A stretch of 64,000 nt of DNA, from the NCBI GenBank assembly GCA_949297015.1, contig CASFRF010000012.1, forward strand, positions 1 to 64,000, read 5' to 3'. The number at the start of each line of letters is the position of its first letter. The stretch's first letter is position 1. Positions 51,167 through 62,700 of the stretch are shown here, one piece after another. The notes under the pieces were generated by a model that was given only the letters and a program-made list of their open reading frames with translations, was not told where the DNA came from and made no database searches. A program made the position numbers and the translations under genes. This stretch comes from an uncultured bacterium (lineage in GTDB: Bacteria > Verrucomicrobiota > Lentisphaeria > Victivallales > Victivallaceae).

Positions 51167-51676
51167 GTGATCATTCTGGGGCTGGATCCGGCGATCCGGG
51201 TGACCGGATACGGGGTGGTCCGGTTTCATTCCGCCTCCCGGTTTGAGATTCTGGACTGCGGCGTGATCGTCAATCAGGCCCGTCTGGCCCACACCGAGTG
51301 CCTCCGGCGGCTGGCCGGGGGCGTTCGCGAACTGATCGCCGCCTACCATCCCGACGTCGCCAGTTTGGAGTCGCCGTTTGTCGGGCGCAACGCGTCGACG
51401 GCGATCATTCTGGGGATGGCGCGCGGCGCCATCCTGACCGCTTTGGCCGAAGCGGAGATTCCCGCCTACGCCTATGCCCCGACCAGTGCCAAACGCGCGG
51501 TGGTCGGCCGGGGCGGCGCAACCAAGGAGCAGGTGGCCATGATGATGGCCGCCGAACTGGGAATCGGGGTGGAGCGGATCCCGCTGGACAGCACCGACGC
51601 GCTGGCGCTGGCGGTCTGTCACGGTCAGCTGGCGGTCCGCTCCGCCGGCGCGGAATGGTTGGGCAAACCGCTTTGA
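51167..51676 (+). CDS. ruvC: Holliday junction resolvase RuvC
   Basis: 169 residues from a GTG immediately after yebC. The RNase-H-fold catalytic acids are all present: Asp7 (LGLDPA), Glu68 (SLESPF), Asp141 and Asp144 (LDSTDALALAVCH). It nicks Holliday junctions in homologous recombination together with RuvAB. ruvA and ruvB, often next, are not here. The stop overlaps the tatD start (TTGA). Confidence 0.97.
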   Translation: MIILGLDPAIRVTGYGVVRFHSASRFEILDCGVIVNQARLAHTECLRRLAGGVRELIAAYHPDVASLESPFVGRNASTAIILGMARGAILTALAEAEIPAYAYAPTSAKRAVVGRGGATKEQVAMMMAAELGIGVERIPLDSTDALALAVCHGQLAVRSAGAEWLGKPL

Positions 51677-52278
51677 ACTACTTCGATTTTCATACCCACA
51701 ACACCGGGCCGGAGCCGGGCGTGACGGCGCTGATCTCCAGCCCGACGGTGCGGCCGGGGCGGTTTTCGCTGGAGTTGCATCCGTGGTCGCTGCCCCCGGA
51801 GTACACCGGAATCTCCGCCGCTTGGCGGAGGGCGTTGCCGCTGGCGGCCGCGGTCGGCGAAATCGGGCTGGACCGGTTGCGCGGACCGGAGCTGTCGGTG
51901 CAGGCGGCCTGTTTTCACGAGGCGCTGGCGCTGGCGGCGGCGGCGGAGCTGCCGGTGGTGATTCACGCGGTCCGGGCGACCGGACCGGTGTTGAAGGCCG
52001 TGGCGGCCTATCCCCGGATGCGCAAAATGCTGCACGGGTTCCGCGGCTCCGGGCGCAAACTGGAACCCTTTCTGGAGGCTGGATTCCTGATCAGTTGTGT
52101 GGAGGTGCCGCCGCCGGAGTTGCCGCTCGACCGGCTGGGGTTGGAAAGCGATGAGCACCCGGAGCGTCTGCTGGAGTTGTATGACCGGACCGCCGCCGCC
52201 CGCGGCCTGACGCTGACGGCGTTGCAGCAGGCCATGGCGGCGAATTTTCAACGCTTTCTGGGCGTGGAGGTGCTGTGA
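51673..52278 (+). CDS. Short TatD-family metal-dependent hydrolase
   Basis: 201 residues from TTG 51673, overlapping the ruvC stop. Compared with about 260 residues in TatD it is short, but the metal ligands are recognisable: FDFHTHN (HxH, residues 7-9), AVGEIGLDR, VVIHAVRAT, MLHGFRGS and GLESDEHPE. Family members are 3'-5' DNA exonucleases or other phosphoesterases. It may be a compact subgroup lacking the loop regions. In the yebC-ruvC-tatD-tcdA transcript it may work on recombination or repair intermediates, though that is inference from position only. Confidence 0.75.
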   Translation: MNYFDFHTHNTGPEPGVTALISSPTVRPGRFSLELHPWSLPPEYTGISAAWRRALPLAAAVGEIGLDRLRGPELSVQAACFHEALALAAAAELPVVIHAVRATGPVLKAVAAYPRMRKMLHGFRGSGRKLEPFLEAGFLISCVEVPPPELPLDRLGLESDEHPERLLELYDRTAAARGLTLTALQQAMAANFQRFLGVEVL

Positions 52279-53036
52279 ACCACTCCGATTTTCTGGATCG
52301 TACCGAGTTGCTGCTGGGGGCGGAGGCGCTGGCCCGGCTGCGGCGCTCCCGCGTGTTGGTGCTGGGCTTGGGCGGGGTCGGCTCCTGGTGTGCCGAGTTC
52401 CTGATCCGCGCCGGGATCGGGAGTTTGATGGTGGTCGATGGCGACCGGGTTGAATCCAGCAATCGCAACCGCCAGCTGCCCGCGCTGATGTCGACTCTGG
52501 GCCGGCCCAAGGCCGAGGTGTTGGCGGCCCGGCTGCGCGACATCAATCCAGAGGCGCGGATTGAACCGGTGGTCCGCTTTTTCGACGAAACGACGGCTGC
52601 CGAGCTGCTCACGCCGGATTTCGACTACGTGGTCGATGCCATTGATTCGCTTTCGGCCAAGGCCTATTTTCTGGCGCACGCCCTTCGGCTGGGGGTGCCG
52701 CTGGTCAGTTCGATGGGCTCCGGAGGACGGTTGGATCCGGCGGCAATCCGGATCGGCAAACTGGCCGAAACCCACGGTTGCCGGCTGGCCCGCGCCGTTC
52801 GCAAGCGTTTGCAGCGGCTGGGAGTGTCCGGGACGGAACTGGAGGTGGTCTATTCGCCGGAGCCGGTGCCGGAAGCGGCGGTGCGCCCGCCGAGCGGGGA
52901 GGGGGGGCGTTCCACCGTCGGCACCATCTCCTATTTGCCGGCCCTGTTCGGGGGTTTTCTCGCCTCGGTGGTGATCCGGCGCCTGAGCGGAGTCGGACTC
53001 CCGGACCGGAATCGTTACAAGAGTCCGGAGCTGTAG
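52275..53036 (+). CDS. tcdA: tRNA threonylcarbamoyladenosine dehydratase (TcdA/CsdL)
   Basis: 253 residues from GTG 52275, overlapping the tatD stop. E1-like fold: FLDRTELLLGAEALARLRRSRVLVLGLGGVGSW with GxGGxG at 31-36, VVDGDRVESSNRNRQLPALMSTLGRPKAEVL (nucleotide-binding Asp and the N-R-Q motif), and DYVVDAIDSLSAKAYFLAHALRLGVPLVSSMGSGGRLDP. TcdA dehydrates t6A37 to the cyclic form ct6A in tRNAs. The C-terminal part (VYSPEPVPEAAVRPP, GTISYLPALFGGFLASVVIRRL) matches this subfamily. Its end overlaps the convergent hydrolase gene by 22 bases. Confidence 0.92.
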   Translation: MNHSDFLDRTELLLGAEALARLRRSRVLVLGLGGVGSWCAEFLIRAGIGSLMVVDGDRVESSNRNRQLPALMSTLGRPKAEVLAARLRDINPEARIEPVVRFFDETTAAELLTPDFDYVVDAIDSLSAKAYFLAHALRLGVPLVSSMGSGGRLDPAAIRIGKLAETHGCRLARAVRKRLQRLGVSGTELEVVYSPEPVPEAAVRPPSGEGGRSTVGTISYLPALFGGFLASVVIRRLSGVGLPDRNRYKSPEL

Positions 53037-54151
53037 ATCCGGCCCGCCTCGTCGTACAAATTGAAGTAGGCCGCGCGGGTGTGGGGCGGCAGCTTGGCCT
53101 GTGCCCGACCCGGTTCTGAGAGTTCTGCCGGGAGGGTGTTCCAGACCCGGTCGGAACTGTAGCCCGTAGCGCGCGTGAAATTCAGTTCGGCGCGGACGAT
53201 CGGCGCCGCGCTCGCAAAGGTGACGCGGACCCGGTCGCCGTGCCGCCGTTGCTTGAGTATGGTCAGCGGCAGCGTTCCCCGGCGGACGCAATCGGCGAAC
53301 CAGGGGATCTCCCCGGGTTTTTCGCTGACCTCGCCGTGCGCATGGAGCAGGTTGACTTTGACGCTCCGGCAGCAGGGGCCGCCGGAGGCGGCGATGGAGC
53401 GTTCCAGCGCGGGGAGGGGAAAGGCGAAGTCGTTGGTCCCGGTCAGAAACAGCAGCGGGATTTTGACCTGCGGCAGATAGTGAGCCGGATCCCAGCGCCG
53501 GAGCCATTCTCGCTTCGCCCGTTCGGGCAGGGAGTCGTTGGCCACAATTCCCCCTTTGGTACCCAGAAAACCGCAGCCGTAGACCGGGGCCGCCCAGCGG
53601 AAGCGCGGATCGAGCCCAGCCGCCAGACAGCTGAGCACGGCGCCCCAGGAGACGCCGGTCAGGCCGACGTCGCGGTCCTTGACTTCGGGCAGCGAACGGA
53701 TCAGGGAGTGGGCCAGAATCACCGCCGAGACCGCATGCAACGGCCACTGGTCGGCGAGGGGTTCGGCAATGGAGGAGGTCTTGGTATCGGCCGCGGGGCC
53801 GGCATCCGGGTGGCGGGGCCAGTCCCAGGTGCCTTCGGGTTTGCGAGCCTCGTCCGGAACCGCGCCGTTGGTGTCGATGGCGATTGCGGCGTAGCCGCGG
53901 TCGACCCAGAGCCGGACCCAGTCGGCAAAGGCGGTACCCAGCCCGCCGTGAACCAGCACCACCGCCGGACAACTCTCGGGCCGCGCCTGACGTGGTACGC
54001 CCAGCCAGGCGAAAACCCGGGTCGGTTTGCCCCGGTAGGGGAGGCTGTCGAAGAAAATCGCCTTCAAATCGGGGGCGGAGACCAGGTCGGTTTCCGCATA
54101 CCGGGGCGGAGTGAACAGTTTTTCCAGATCAAATTGCTTACGGACTTTCAA
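53015..54151 (-). CDS. Alpha/beta hydrolase, acetylxylan esterase-like
   Basis: 378 residues, no clear signal peptide. Alpha/beta hydrolase core: oxyanion HGG (68-70, VVLVHGGLGTAF), nucleophile Ser168 in LTGVSWGAVLS, acid Asp in LLFLTGTNDFAFP, and catalytic His probably in LLHAHGEVSEKPGE. A C-terminal beta extension (VTFASAAPIVRAELNFTRATGYSSDRVWNTLPA) is also seen in PhoPQ-pathogenicity-related and acetylxylan-esterase-type enzymes. Substrate unknown; in this CAZyme-rich organism deacetylation of polysaccharide is a reasonable guess. It shares an operon with coaB (one base after its stop). Confidence 0.72.
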   Translation of the reverse strand: MKVRKQFDLEKLFTPPRYAETDLVSAPDLKAIFFDSLPYRGKPTRVFAWLGVPRQARPESCPAVVLVHGGLGTAFADWVRLWVDRGYAAIAIDTNGAVPDEARKPEGTWDWPRHPDAGPAADTKTSSIAEPLADQWPLHAVSAVILAHSLIRSLPEVKDRDVGLTGVSWGAVLSCLAAGLDPRFRWAAPVYGCGFLGTKGGIVANDSLPERAKREWLRRWDPAHYLPQVKIPLLFLTGTNDFAFPLPALERSIAASGGPCCRSVKVNLLHAHGEVSEKPGEIPWFADCVRRGTLPLTILKQRRHGDRVRVTFASAAPIVRAELNFTRATGYSSDRVWNTLPAELSEPGRAQAKLPPHTRAAYFNLYDEAGRIYSSGLL

Positions 54152-54152
54152 G

Positions 54153-54791
54153 TCACACCTCCGGCAGAATGTGGTTCAGAATTTGCTCGGCGAGTTCGGT
54201 CTTGGGCGCGAGCGGCAACCAGATCCGGTCGCCACGCGCGTTTAGCAGCAGCACTTCATTGTTTTCGGAAGCAAAGCCGCGGTCGGCACGGCTGACATCG
54301 TTGGCGACAATCCAATCCAGATTTTTCCGACGAAGTTTGTCTTCCGCATGAGCCCGCAGCTCCTCGGTTTCGGCGGCGAATCCGACCAGCAACTGACCGG
54401 GGCGCTTCCGGCTCCCCAGCGAGCCGAGGATGTCTTCGGTACGTTCCAGTTCCAGCATCAGGGTGCCGGGACTCTTCCTGATTTTCTGCGCCGCCACCCG
54501 GACCGGGCGGTAATCGGCCACCGCCGCCGCCATGATCACGCAGTCGGCGGCGGCGGCCCGTTCCCGGATGGCGGAGGCCATCTCCGCCGCCGACTCCACC
54601 GCGACGAACTCCGCCAGAGCCGGAGGCGGCTCCAGCGCCACCGGTCCGGAGACCAGGGTCACCGCCCAGCCGCGCCGCGTGGCGGCGGCGGCCAAGGCGT
54701 ACCCCATGCGCCCGGTGGACCGGTTGCTGAGGAACCGCACCGGGTCGAGCCGCTCGCGCGTCGGCCCGGCGCTGATCAGGATCCGCTTCAT
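54153..54791 (-). CDS. coaB: Phosphopantothenate-cysteine ligase (stand-alone CoaB)
   Basis: 212 residues. Matches only the C-terminal CoaB half of the usual bifunctional CoaBC (Dfp): RILISAGPTRERLDPVRFLSNRSTGRMGYALAAAA, MAAAVADYRPVRVAAQKIRKS, VGFAAETEELRAHAEDKLRRKNLDWIVANDVS. CoaB couples phosphopantothenate to cysteine in coenzyme A synthesis, using CTP. The flavoprotein half CoaC, normally fused at the N-terminus, is not in this window. It begins three bases after the stop of the giant surface protein gene and precedes the hydrolase. Confidence 0.92.
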   Translation of the reverse strand: MKRILISAGPTRERLDPVRFLSNRSTGRMGYALAAAATRRGWAVTLVSGPVALEPPPALAEFVAVESAAEMASAIRERAAAADCVIMAAAVADYRPVRVAAQKIRKSPGTLMLELERTEDILGSLGSRKRPGQLLVGFAAETEELRAHAEDKLRRKNLDWIVANDVSRADRGFASENNEVLLLNARGDRIWLPLAPKTELAEQILNHILPEV

Positions 54792-54794
54792 TCC

Positions 54795-56710
54795 TCAGAG
54801 CGAGGGCACCGCGAAGATGCTGAACGAATAATCGCTCATGTACTTCTTTTCGTTGGTGCTGGTGATCGCCGCGTAGTAGGAGACCCCGGCCTCCAGTTCC
54901 TTGGTCAGCAGCGTGTTCCCCTTGAGGATCGCCGAGGAGCTCAGGCTGCCCATCGAGCGGCCCTTCTCGTCGTAGACGGTCAACTTCAGGTTCTGCTTGG
55001 CGGCCACGTTGGTCAAACTCAGCAGCGCCTTGCCGTCGCTGTCGAGCTGGAACTTGTAGTAGTCCGCCGCGTCGCTGAATCCGACCCAGCCGGTAACCGA
55101 GTCGCCGGACTTCATCGCCTGCTGCGTCGAAGCCTGCGCCAGGGTGTCGTTGGTGTGATCCGCCTTGGTGTAGTCGTTGGCGGTGATCACCAGCTCGTAG
55201 GAGCTGTTGCGCTCCGGCCGGGTGGCCGACTGGAAGAGGTAGGGCGAGTAGACCTTGATCATGTAGGTTTCGCCCTCCTTCAGCGTATCGCTGGTCTTGA
55301 GGTCGTACCCGGAGATCGCCACCTGCCCGGCGGCGCTGTCCACCTTGCCGCTCTTGAGCGTGCGGAAGGTACCCTTGGCGCTGACGATGCCGATCTTGAA
55401 CCGGAGATTCTTGGCGTTGAAGGCGAAGTCCGGATCGTCCGGATTCTGCAGCGTGAAGGTGAAGTTCCCCGCGAAGTCATCCACCGTGAAGGCGTAGTAG
55501 TCGACCTTGTCGCCGTAGCCGATCCAGCCCACCGTCTCCGAGCCCTTGGCGAGCGGCGTCAGCTGCATCGCCTCCAACGTGGTGTCGTTGTTCCGGTTGG
55601 CCAGGGTGTGATTCTGACCTTCGACCGTCAGCTCGTAGGTGCTGTTCTTCTTCTTGCCGTTGTCGGAGGAACGGACCTTGATGAAGTAGGTTCCGGTCTC
55701 CAGCTGGCGATCCAGCTCGATGGTGCCGGTCTTGCTGCTGTACTTGCCGGTGGCGACGGTCTTGAACGCGCCGGTACGGCCCTCCGTGCCGATGTAGAGC
55801 TTGAGGTTTTTCGGCAGATAGGCCAGCGACTGGTTCTGCGGATCGGTGATGGTGAAGGAGTAGCTCCCGGAGACCGCGGTGACCTCGAACCGGTAGTAGT
55901 CCAGCGCGTCGCTGTACCCGACCCAAGATTTGAGGTTGCTGCCGATGGTCAGCGCCGGGTTCTTCTTGGCTTCCGCCAGCGTGTTGTTGTCCAGATCGGC
56001 CAAGTCGAAGTAGCCGCCGTCGACCGACAGCGTGTAGGTGCTGTTCTTCTTCTTGCCGTTGTCCGCGGAGTAGACCTTGAGGTAGTAGGTGGTGTTCGCG
56101 TCGAGAAGCTGCGTGGTCGTCAGGTCACTGAGCGAACTGACCGTCTTCTTGGCCACAAAGGTCCCCTTGGAATTTACGGTGCCGAAGGCGAGGCGCAGAT
56201 TCTTCTCGTTGTAGGCCAGCCCCTCCAGATCACCGGCGCTGAGCGAGAAGGTGAACTCCCCGGCCAGATCGCCCGTGGTGAACTTGTAGAAGTCCACCGC
56301 GTCGGTGTACCCCACCCAGTCGGAGGCCGATTCCCCGAGGTTGATCGCGGTTGCGGTCCCCGGCTGGTTGTCGCTGAGGTCGCTCGGGAAGTAGGCGCCG
56401 GTGGCGGTGAAGGTGTAGTAGTCCTGCGACTTGTCACCGCTGGTGATGGCGACGTAGTAGGTCCCCTTGTCGAGCTGGATCTCCGCGCCGTTCTTGTAGC
56501 TGATCTTCTTGGTGTCGGCCCGGTACAGAGTCAGATTCACCTTGCCGGTGGAAGCCGTGGCGGTGAAGCGGAACAGCCCCGCCTCCTCCTCGTCGAGCGT
56601 GAACTTGAAGTAGTCCGCCGCATCGCCGGCGCCGCCGACGTCCTCGATGATCGTCTGATTCGGGGACACCTCCTTGGCGTTGCCGAAGTCGTTGCCGGAG
56701 TCGACCAGCG
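54795..56710 (-). repeat. Five PPC-like C-terminal repeats of the giant protein
   Basis: Encodes five related beta units of roughly 110-150 residues. Each opens with a polar D-N-x-T-x-x-A motif, continues with WVGYSDAxDYYxFxV, and ends with a T-Y-x-I/L-x-V strand (as in NSTYELTVEG). PPC domains are common C-terminal extensions of secreted bacterial proteases and glycosidases and may help secretion or surface attachment. Unit boundaries are approximate. Confidence 0.7.
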
Positions 56711-59700
56711 GCATGAAGCTGCTGGGCGTGCGCGGCGCCTCGCTGACGTTGCCGGCGCCGTCGACGGCCCGGACCCGCCAGTAGTAGGTCTTCATCGGCT
56801 CCAGATCCTCGAGCACCAGCGTGGTGTCCTCGGTCTGGATCTGCGTGAATTCGCTGAATTTGCGGTCGAAGGAGTATTCCACCACATAGTAGGCGATTCC
56901 GGACTTGTCGTCGGTGGAGGCGCGCCAGCTCAGCGTGGCGGTCGTCTCGTTCAGCGAGGACTGCAGCGACCGCGGCGTCTCCGGCGGAATCAGGTCCCCG
57001 GTGGTGAAGCTCTGACCGGTCACCGCCGTGGAGGCGTTCTGATTCTCCGAGGTGTCGATGGCCCGGACCCGCCAGTAGTAGGTGGTGGTGTCGCCCAGCC
57101 CGTCGATCGTGCAGCTCAAGTCGCTGGTAGTGGTGCTCTTGAAGATCCGGCTGAACTGCGGATCGGTCGAGAGCTCGACCAGATACTCCACGCCGGAATG
57201 GGCGTCGGCGGAGGCGCTCCAGCTCAAGGTCACCGCGTCCCGGTTGAGTTCGGCACTCAGGCCGGAGGGCTCGCTCGGCGGCGTGATGTCGTAGGTGGTG
57301 AAGTTCTCGCCCTGAACCGTCTGGCTCCGGTAGCCGTACGAGTTGACCGCATAGAGCCGCCAGTAATAGGTGGCGCACTCCTGCAGGTCGCTGTAGGGCA
57401 GCGCGGTGCCGCTGGAGACCTGAATGGATGTGCTGTCGAGGAAGGAGGCGTCGGTCGCGATCTCCACCACATAGTAGTCCACCGGCCAGCCGCTCTTGAC
57501 CACCGAGGGGCTCCAGCTGAAATAGGCCAGATTGGAATTAGAAACCACCGTCACGCTCAACTCATCCGGCTCGCCGGGGGCGGTCGGGAAGTTGGTCGTG
57601 AAGCTGCCGGTGATCCACGAAGAGGCGCGGTCGTCATCCGGTTGGAAGACAATGGTACGGACCCGCCAGTAGTAGGTGGTCAGATCCTCCAGCCCCGAGA
57701 CGCTGACGGAGAGATCGGTGGTCCCGCCGCCCCAGAGCATCGTACCCGCCGTGCCGCCGTCAACGGTGAAGGCCGCGTCGGAGAGTTGCCACTCGTACCC
57801 GAGGATGTCGGTATCCTCCGCCGAGGGCGAAGCTCCCCAGCTCAGGAGATAGGACTTCTGCTCGTCGCTTTCCAGCGTGGCCGCCGGGTTGAGCGTGACC
57901 GGCGGCAGCAGCGGCGTGACGGTGAAGGAGTCGACCGTGCTTTCGGGGCCGATGTTGCCCGCCTGATCGACCGCCTGGACCTTCCAGTAGTAGGTGGTGG
58001 CCTCGTCGAGCGGGGAGCCCCAGACGCTGTAGAGTTCGTCCTGCGTCACGCCCGTCGTGCTGACCGTGATGCTCACGCACTTGGAGGCGCCGTCCTCGGT
58101 GGTGGTGAAGTTGGCGTTGTCGGCGAAGGTGAAGAGGTAGTCGCAGGGATTGGACTTGTTGTCGATCACCTCGTCCCAGACGAAGTTGTAAGGACCGATC
58201 GCCGCCGGTCCGACCACGCCGGTGACGGCCCCCGGCAACGTGTCGTCCACAAGGTCGACGGCGGTGGTCCCCTCAAGGGCCGGCGTCACGTTCTCCCGGG
58301 CATCGGTGGCGGTGACCTTCCAGTAGATGGTCTTCAAATCGACCTCTTCGGTGGAGAAGGACTGACTGTAGGAGTTGGTCGTTCCTTCATAGGTGCCGAG
58401 CACGTTGCTGAAGTCCGCCGTATCGGAGAAGGTCAGGTTGTACACCACGTCGCCGGGCCGGTTGTCGGTCGCCACATCCCAAGTGAAGTCCAGCGTGGCG
58501 CCGGTTTCGGTGGAGCCCGTGACGGTCAGCGTCGCGTTATTCAGCCCTTCCGGGGGAATGGTATCGACGTAGAAGGAGTCTCCCGTCGTTACCGCGCTGA
58601 CGTTTCCGGCCCAGTCGATCGCCTGCAGCGTCCAGTAGTAGGCTTCGACGTCGTTGCTGAGGTTCTCCAGCGTGTAGCTGGTGGGCGCTTCGGCGCCGAA
58701 TTCGTCGGCGGTGACCGAAATGATGATCTCGTTCTCGAAGGCGGCATTGTCGGCGTAGGTCAGGATGTAGCCCTTGAGTCCGCTCTGATACTTGTCGCCC
58801 GCTTCCGGATCGCCGTCGCTGCTCGGGGTCCAGCTCAACGTGACGTTGAGCTGATCGGGGGTGGCCAGCAGATCCGAGGGCGCGCTCGGGCCGGACTCGT
58901 CCTTGACGTAGACCAGGAAGGAGTCGCCGTAGACCCAGTTGCTCTGATTGCCCTGATTGTCAACGGCTTTGACCCGCCAGTAATAGAAGGAGTAGTTGGT
59001 CAGGCCCGAAGCGATCAGCTCGTTGCCGGTGACCTCCTTGCGGATGACGCCGCTCCGGAATTCGGAATCCTGCGAATATTCGATCAGGTACTTCCGGATG
59101 TTGTTGGCCGGATTGCCGTTGTCGTCCTGCACGGCACTCCAGGTCAGCGTGGCGACGGACCCTTCCAGATCGAACCGGGCGTTGCCCGGATCGTTGGGCG
59201 CCGCGCTTTCCTCATAAGTGAAGTCGTCGCCATAGGCCCAGTTGCCCTCGTCGCCGGCGCCGTTGCCGTTGCAGTCAACGGCCTTGACCCGCCAGTTATA
59301 GCTCTCGCCGCTTTCCAGCAGCGAACCGTCCAGCACCACGCTGCTGACGACGCGTGAACTCTCATAGACCGCGCCCACGGTCTTGGTGGTGACCACTTCG
59401 GTCGCGGTCACTTCCAGCGACTGCGCGTTGCTCCAATCCGCGTCGGAGGCGAGTTTCCACTCCACGACGTAGGCTTTGACCCCGCTGGCGTCGGTGACGT
59501 CGCTCCAGTCCAGATAGACGCCCTCTCCGCACGAACCGGCGTTCAGGAGGTCGGCTCCGGTGCCGTCCGCTCCGGCTTGGCTCATGCCCGTGAGAATGCT
59601 CGGCGCCGTCGGAGCGGTGGTGTCGGCGGCGGTGTCGACCAAGAAGCTTTCGGGGAGGGCCTTCCAGTCGCTGCGCTGACCGTCGGCGGTCACCGCCATC

Positions 59701-62700
59701 ACCCGGAAGTAGTATTCTTCCCCGGAATTGAGCTGCAGCTGAGCACGGTTCAGGTTCCCCGCCGCCTCGCGGTTCGTGGTGTACTGGAGCGCGTCGGAGA
59801 AATCCTCGTTGGTGGCGTACTGCAAGGTATAGGCCACCGCATTGGGAACCTCGCTCCAGGTGACCGTAACCAGCCCGTTGTTATTGACTGGAGTGTCAAT
59901 CCCGGCGACCTCTACGGCGCTGCTTCCGTCCGCCGCGGTGACGACCAGCTGGATGGACTCCCGGTTGATCAGGTTATACGGCCCGTCGATGTCGACGAAG
60001 ATCGCGCTGACCCGGGTGCCGTCGCTGAAGGTGTACTCGTCGCCATTGATCTGGACATGGGCGATCTCCCCTTTGTAGTACAAAGAGACGTCGCGCCAGA
60101 CCCAGCCGTCGGTCAGGTAGCCGTCGATCAGAACGTAGGTGCCGGCCTGGGTGATCAGATCGGGATCTTCCGGCTCTTCGGTTCCGGTTCCGGCGATCGT
60201 CTCCAGATCGACGGTGAAGGTGGTGACGCTCTTTTCGGTGACGTTCTGTTCGCTGGTCGCCCCGTAGTTGCGATTGGTCGAAATGATCGCCCCCGGCGAG
60301 ATGTCGCCGCGCAGATTGAACTGAACGTTCAACGTTCCGAAGCTGGCCGAGAGGTCGCCGAACAGCTGGGCCCGGCTGTCGATGTCGATGAAGTTGTTCC
60401 CGGCCTGCAGATCCACATTACCCCACAGGACAGCGGTTTTGGTCAGCTCCACCTCATCCCGCACAGCGGTGAAGGTCGTATCTCCATCGTCCGCCAATTT
60501 GTAGGTGTTCAGCGCTTCCCCGGTGCCGGCGCTGTTCAACTCGTTGCGCAGGTCGATGGCCGCGGTGTCCGTGTAGTCATAACGCTGCGTGCGGTAGAGA
60601 TCGAGCTTGTTCAACAACTCGTTCATGGTGAGATTGGAGTTTCCGGCGAACAGGGTCCCGGAAATTTTGAGATTTACTCCCTTCTGGCCGCCCACGATGG
60701 CGTGAGTCATACCCCATGAATCATTATCGGTCAGACCGACGATCCGGGCCGATTCGGCGATTTCCAGCGCTTTGATGGTGGAGGTACCGTCCTCATTTTC
60801 GACCACTCCGCCGTTGATGACGCCATCCCCGCTGTCGTCAACGTAAATGGCGTTGGAAACGATTTGGCCGCCGGAGCTGTTTCTGACCCAGGAGGTAACG
60901 GTGCCGGTGATGGCTCCCACCTGCAAGGAGGCGGTACGCAGACCGCTCGACCAGAAAAGATTGCTGTCTTCGGATCCGGCTCCGGACTCAAGTTCGATGT
61001 CATAGAGCTCCGCCTGAATCAGGCCGCCGAGTTCACCTCCGGTCCCCTGTTCGGGGTCGCCCGTCACCAGCAGCTGGTTTTTCGCCCAGATGCCGTAGGC
61101 TTCCACCAGATTGTTACCCACTGTAATTTCAGAACTCGGGCCGCTTATAGAATATTGCTGATCCAGGGAGCTCGAAGCCCGGATTGTTCCGGCATAGTTT
61201 CCGGAAATTGAAATCTCGTCCGCCAGCAACCCCACTGCCGAGGCGGTATTTTCGGAAAGGTCAAGCGAAGCGGTTTTGTTTTTCTGGCTGTCGCCGGTAT
61301 TGTTGTAGCCGCTGGCTCTCGCCGAAAGCTTTCCTTCCGTTTGGGCGGTCAGGGTTCCGGTGAAGTTATTCTGGAACACAATTTTGGTCCCGCTGATGCC
61401 GACCGCAGAAAACGTGTTGTTGCTGTTATCCACACTGCCGGCCCCCGCGGCGCCTTCGCTTTCCTCCGGATCGCTGTTGGGCAGGGCGGAACCGCTGACG
61501 CTGCCGGTGGTCGTGACGTCGATCGAACCGGCGAACTGGCCGTTCAGGGTGATCTCTCCGGCGGCCTGGAGTCCGTAGGCCTCAAAGGTGTTGCCGGAAG
61601 CGTTGACCGAGGCGTCTCCCTTCACGATGGTATTCGAGACTCCGCTCACTGTGCCGCTGGTCGCGACCGAGATAACACTTTCCTCGGAAATTTCATTGCC
61701 GGTGACGATGCTGGCTGCGGCGATGCCGGCGGCCGTAAAGGTGTTGCCGCTGACGTCGGCGGCGCCCTTCTTGGTCTGGTCGTTGTTCTTCTTTTCGGCG
61801 TCTTCGTACAGATCGGCGGTGTTTCCGGTAATGGAGTTCCCCAAGTTTTTAGCCGTCAGGGTCCCCGAAAGCCGCCCGATGGTGGAGAATTCGCCGTCGA
61901 CCCGGATCGCCGCGGCGTCCACCACATTGTCTTTGGCCGTGGCGTCGTTGAATCCCGCGGCGACCAGTTTGGTCGAGGAATTCATAACCCCGCTCAGTTC
62001 TCCGGTAACCGTCAGACTGCTGTTCCGGAAGCCGTAGGCCGAAACTTTGTTGGAGCTGGCATTGTCGAGGGGTTTTTCCCAGTCACCGAACTGATGGTAG
62101 CCGGTTACGCCGAACACGGAGGTGGCGGTAACATTTCCGGAAAGCGAACCGTTGACCGTCATCGCCGCGGTGGAGTAGACCCCGGTCGCGGAGCATTCAG
62201 TGCGGGATTTGATAGAGGTGTTATGAGAAGGGTTGGAGAAATTGGGATCGAGATAGGCGTTGGTGGCCGTGATGTTGACCGGAACATCCGCGCCGGTGCC
62301 GGCGCCGCTGGCGGCGGAGAAGGCCACCGTGCCGGAGTTTCCGCCGAAGTCGATGGCTTTGACCATGTCGGCGGCATCGGACGGATTGACGAGGCTCTGG
62401 ATTCCGTTGATGCTGACATTGCCCCCCACCGTAACCGTCCGGTTGTTCGAGATGATGGCCAACGCATAGTCCGCCCCGCTCTTTCCCGAGGTGTTGTTGA
62501 TAGAGCCGCGGTCGGTGAAGTTCGGCGGCGTTCCGGCGAAGATCACCACGTCATCTTCGGAACTGAGAGCGAAGATGGGTTTGTTGACGTTGATCAGGGC
62601 GCAGTCGGCCAGCGTCCCGGTGGTTTCCCGGTGGCGGAAGCCGAGCAGATGCCGGCTCTCGTGCGCGATGACGCCGGAGAGCTCGGCACGGGTCAGCTTG

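Noticed and set aside
54348-59357. 1669-codon open frame on the plus strand opposite the giant surface gene
   Set aside because: It is antisense to a repeat-rich gene with clear Fn3/PPC structure, is composed of biased Gly/Arg/Val/Gln, and shows no domain. High GC content makes such long shadow frames common here.
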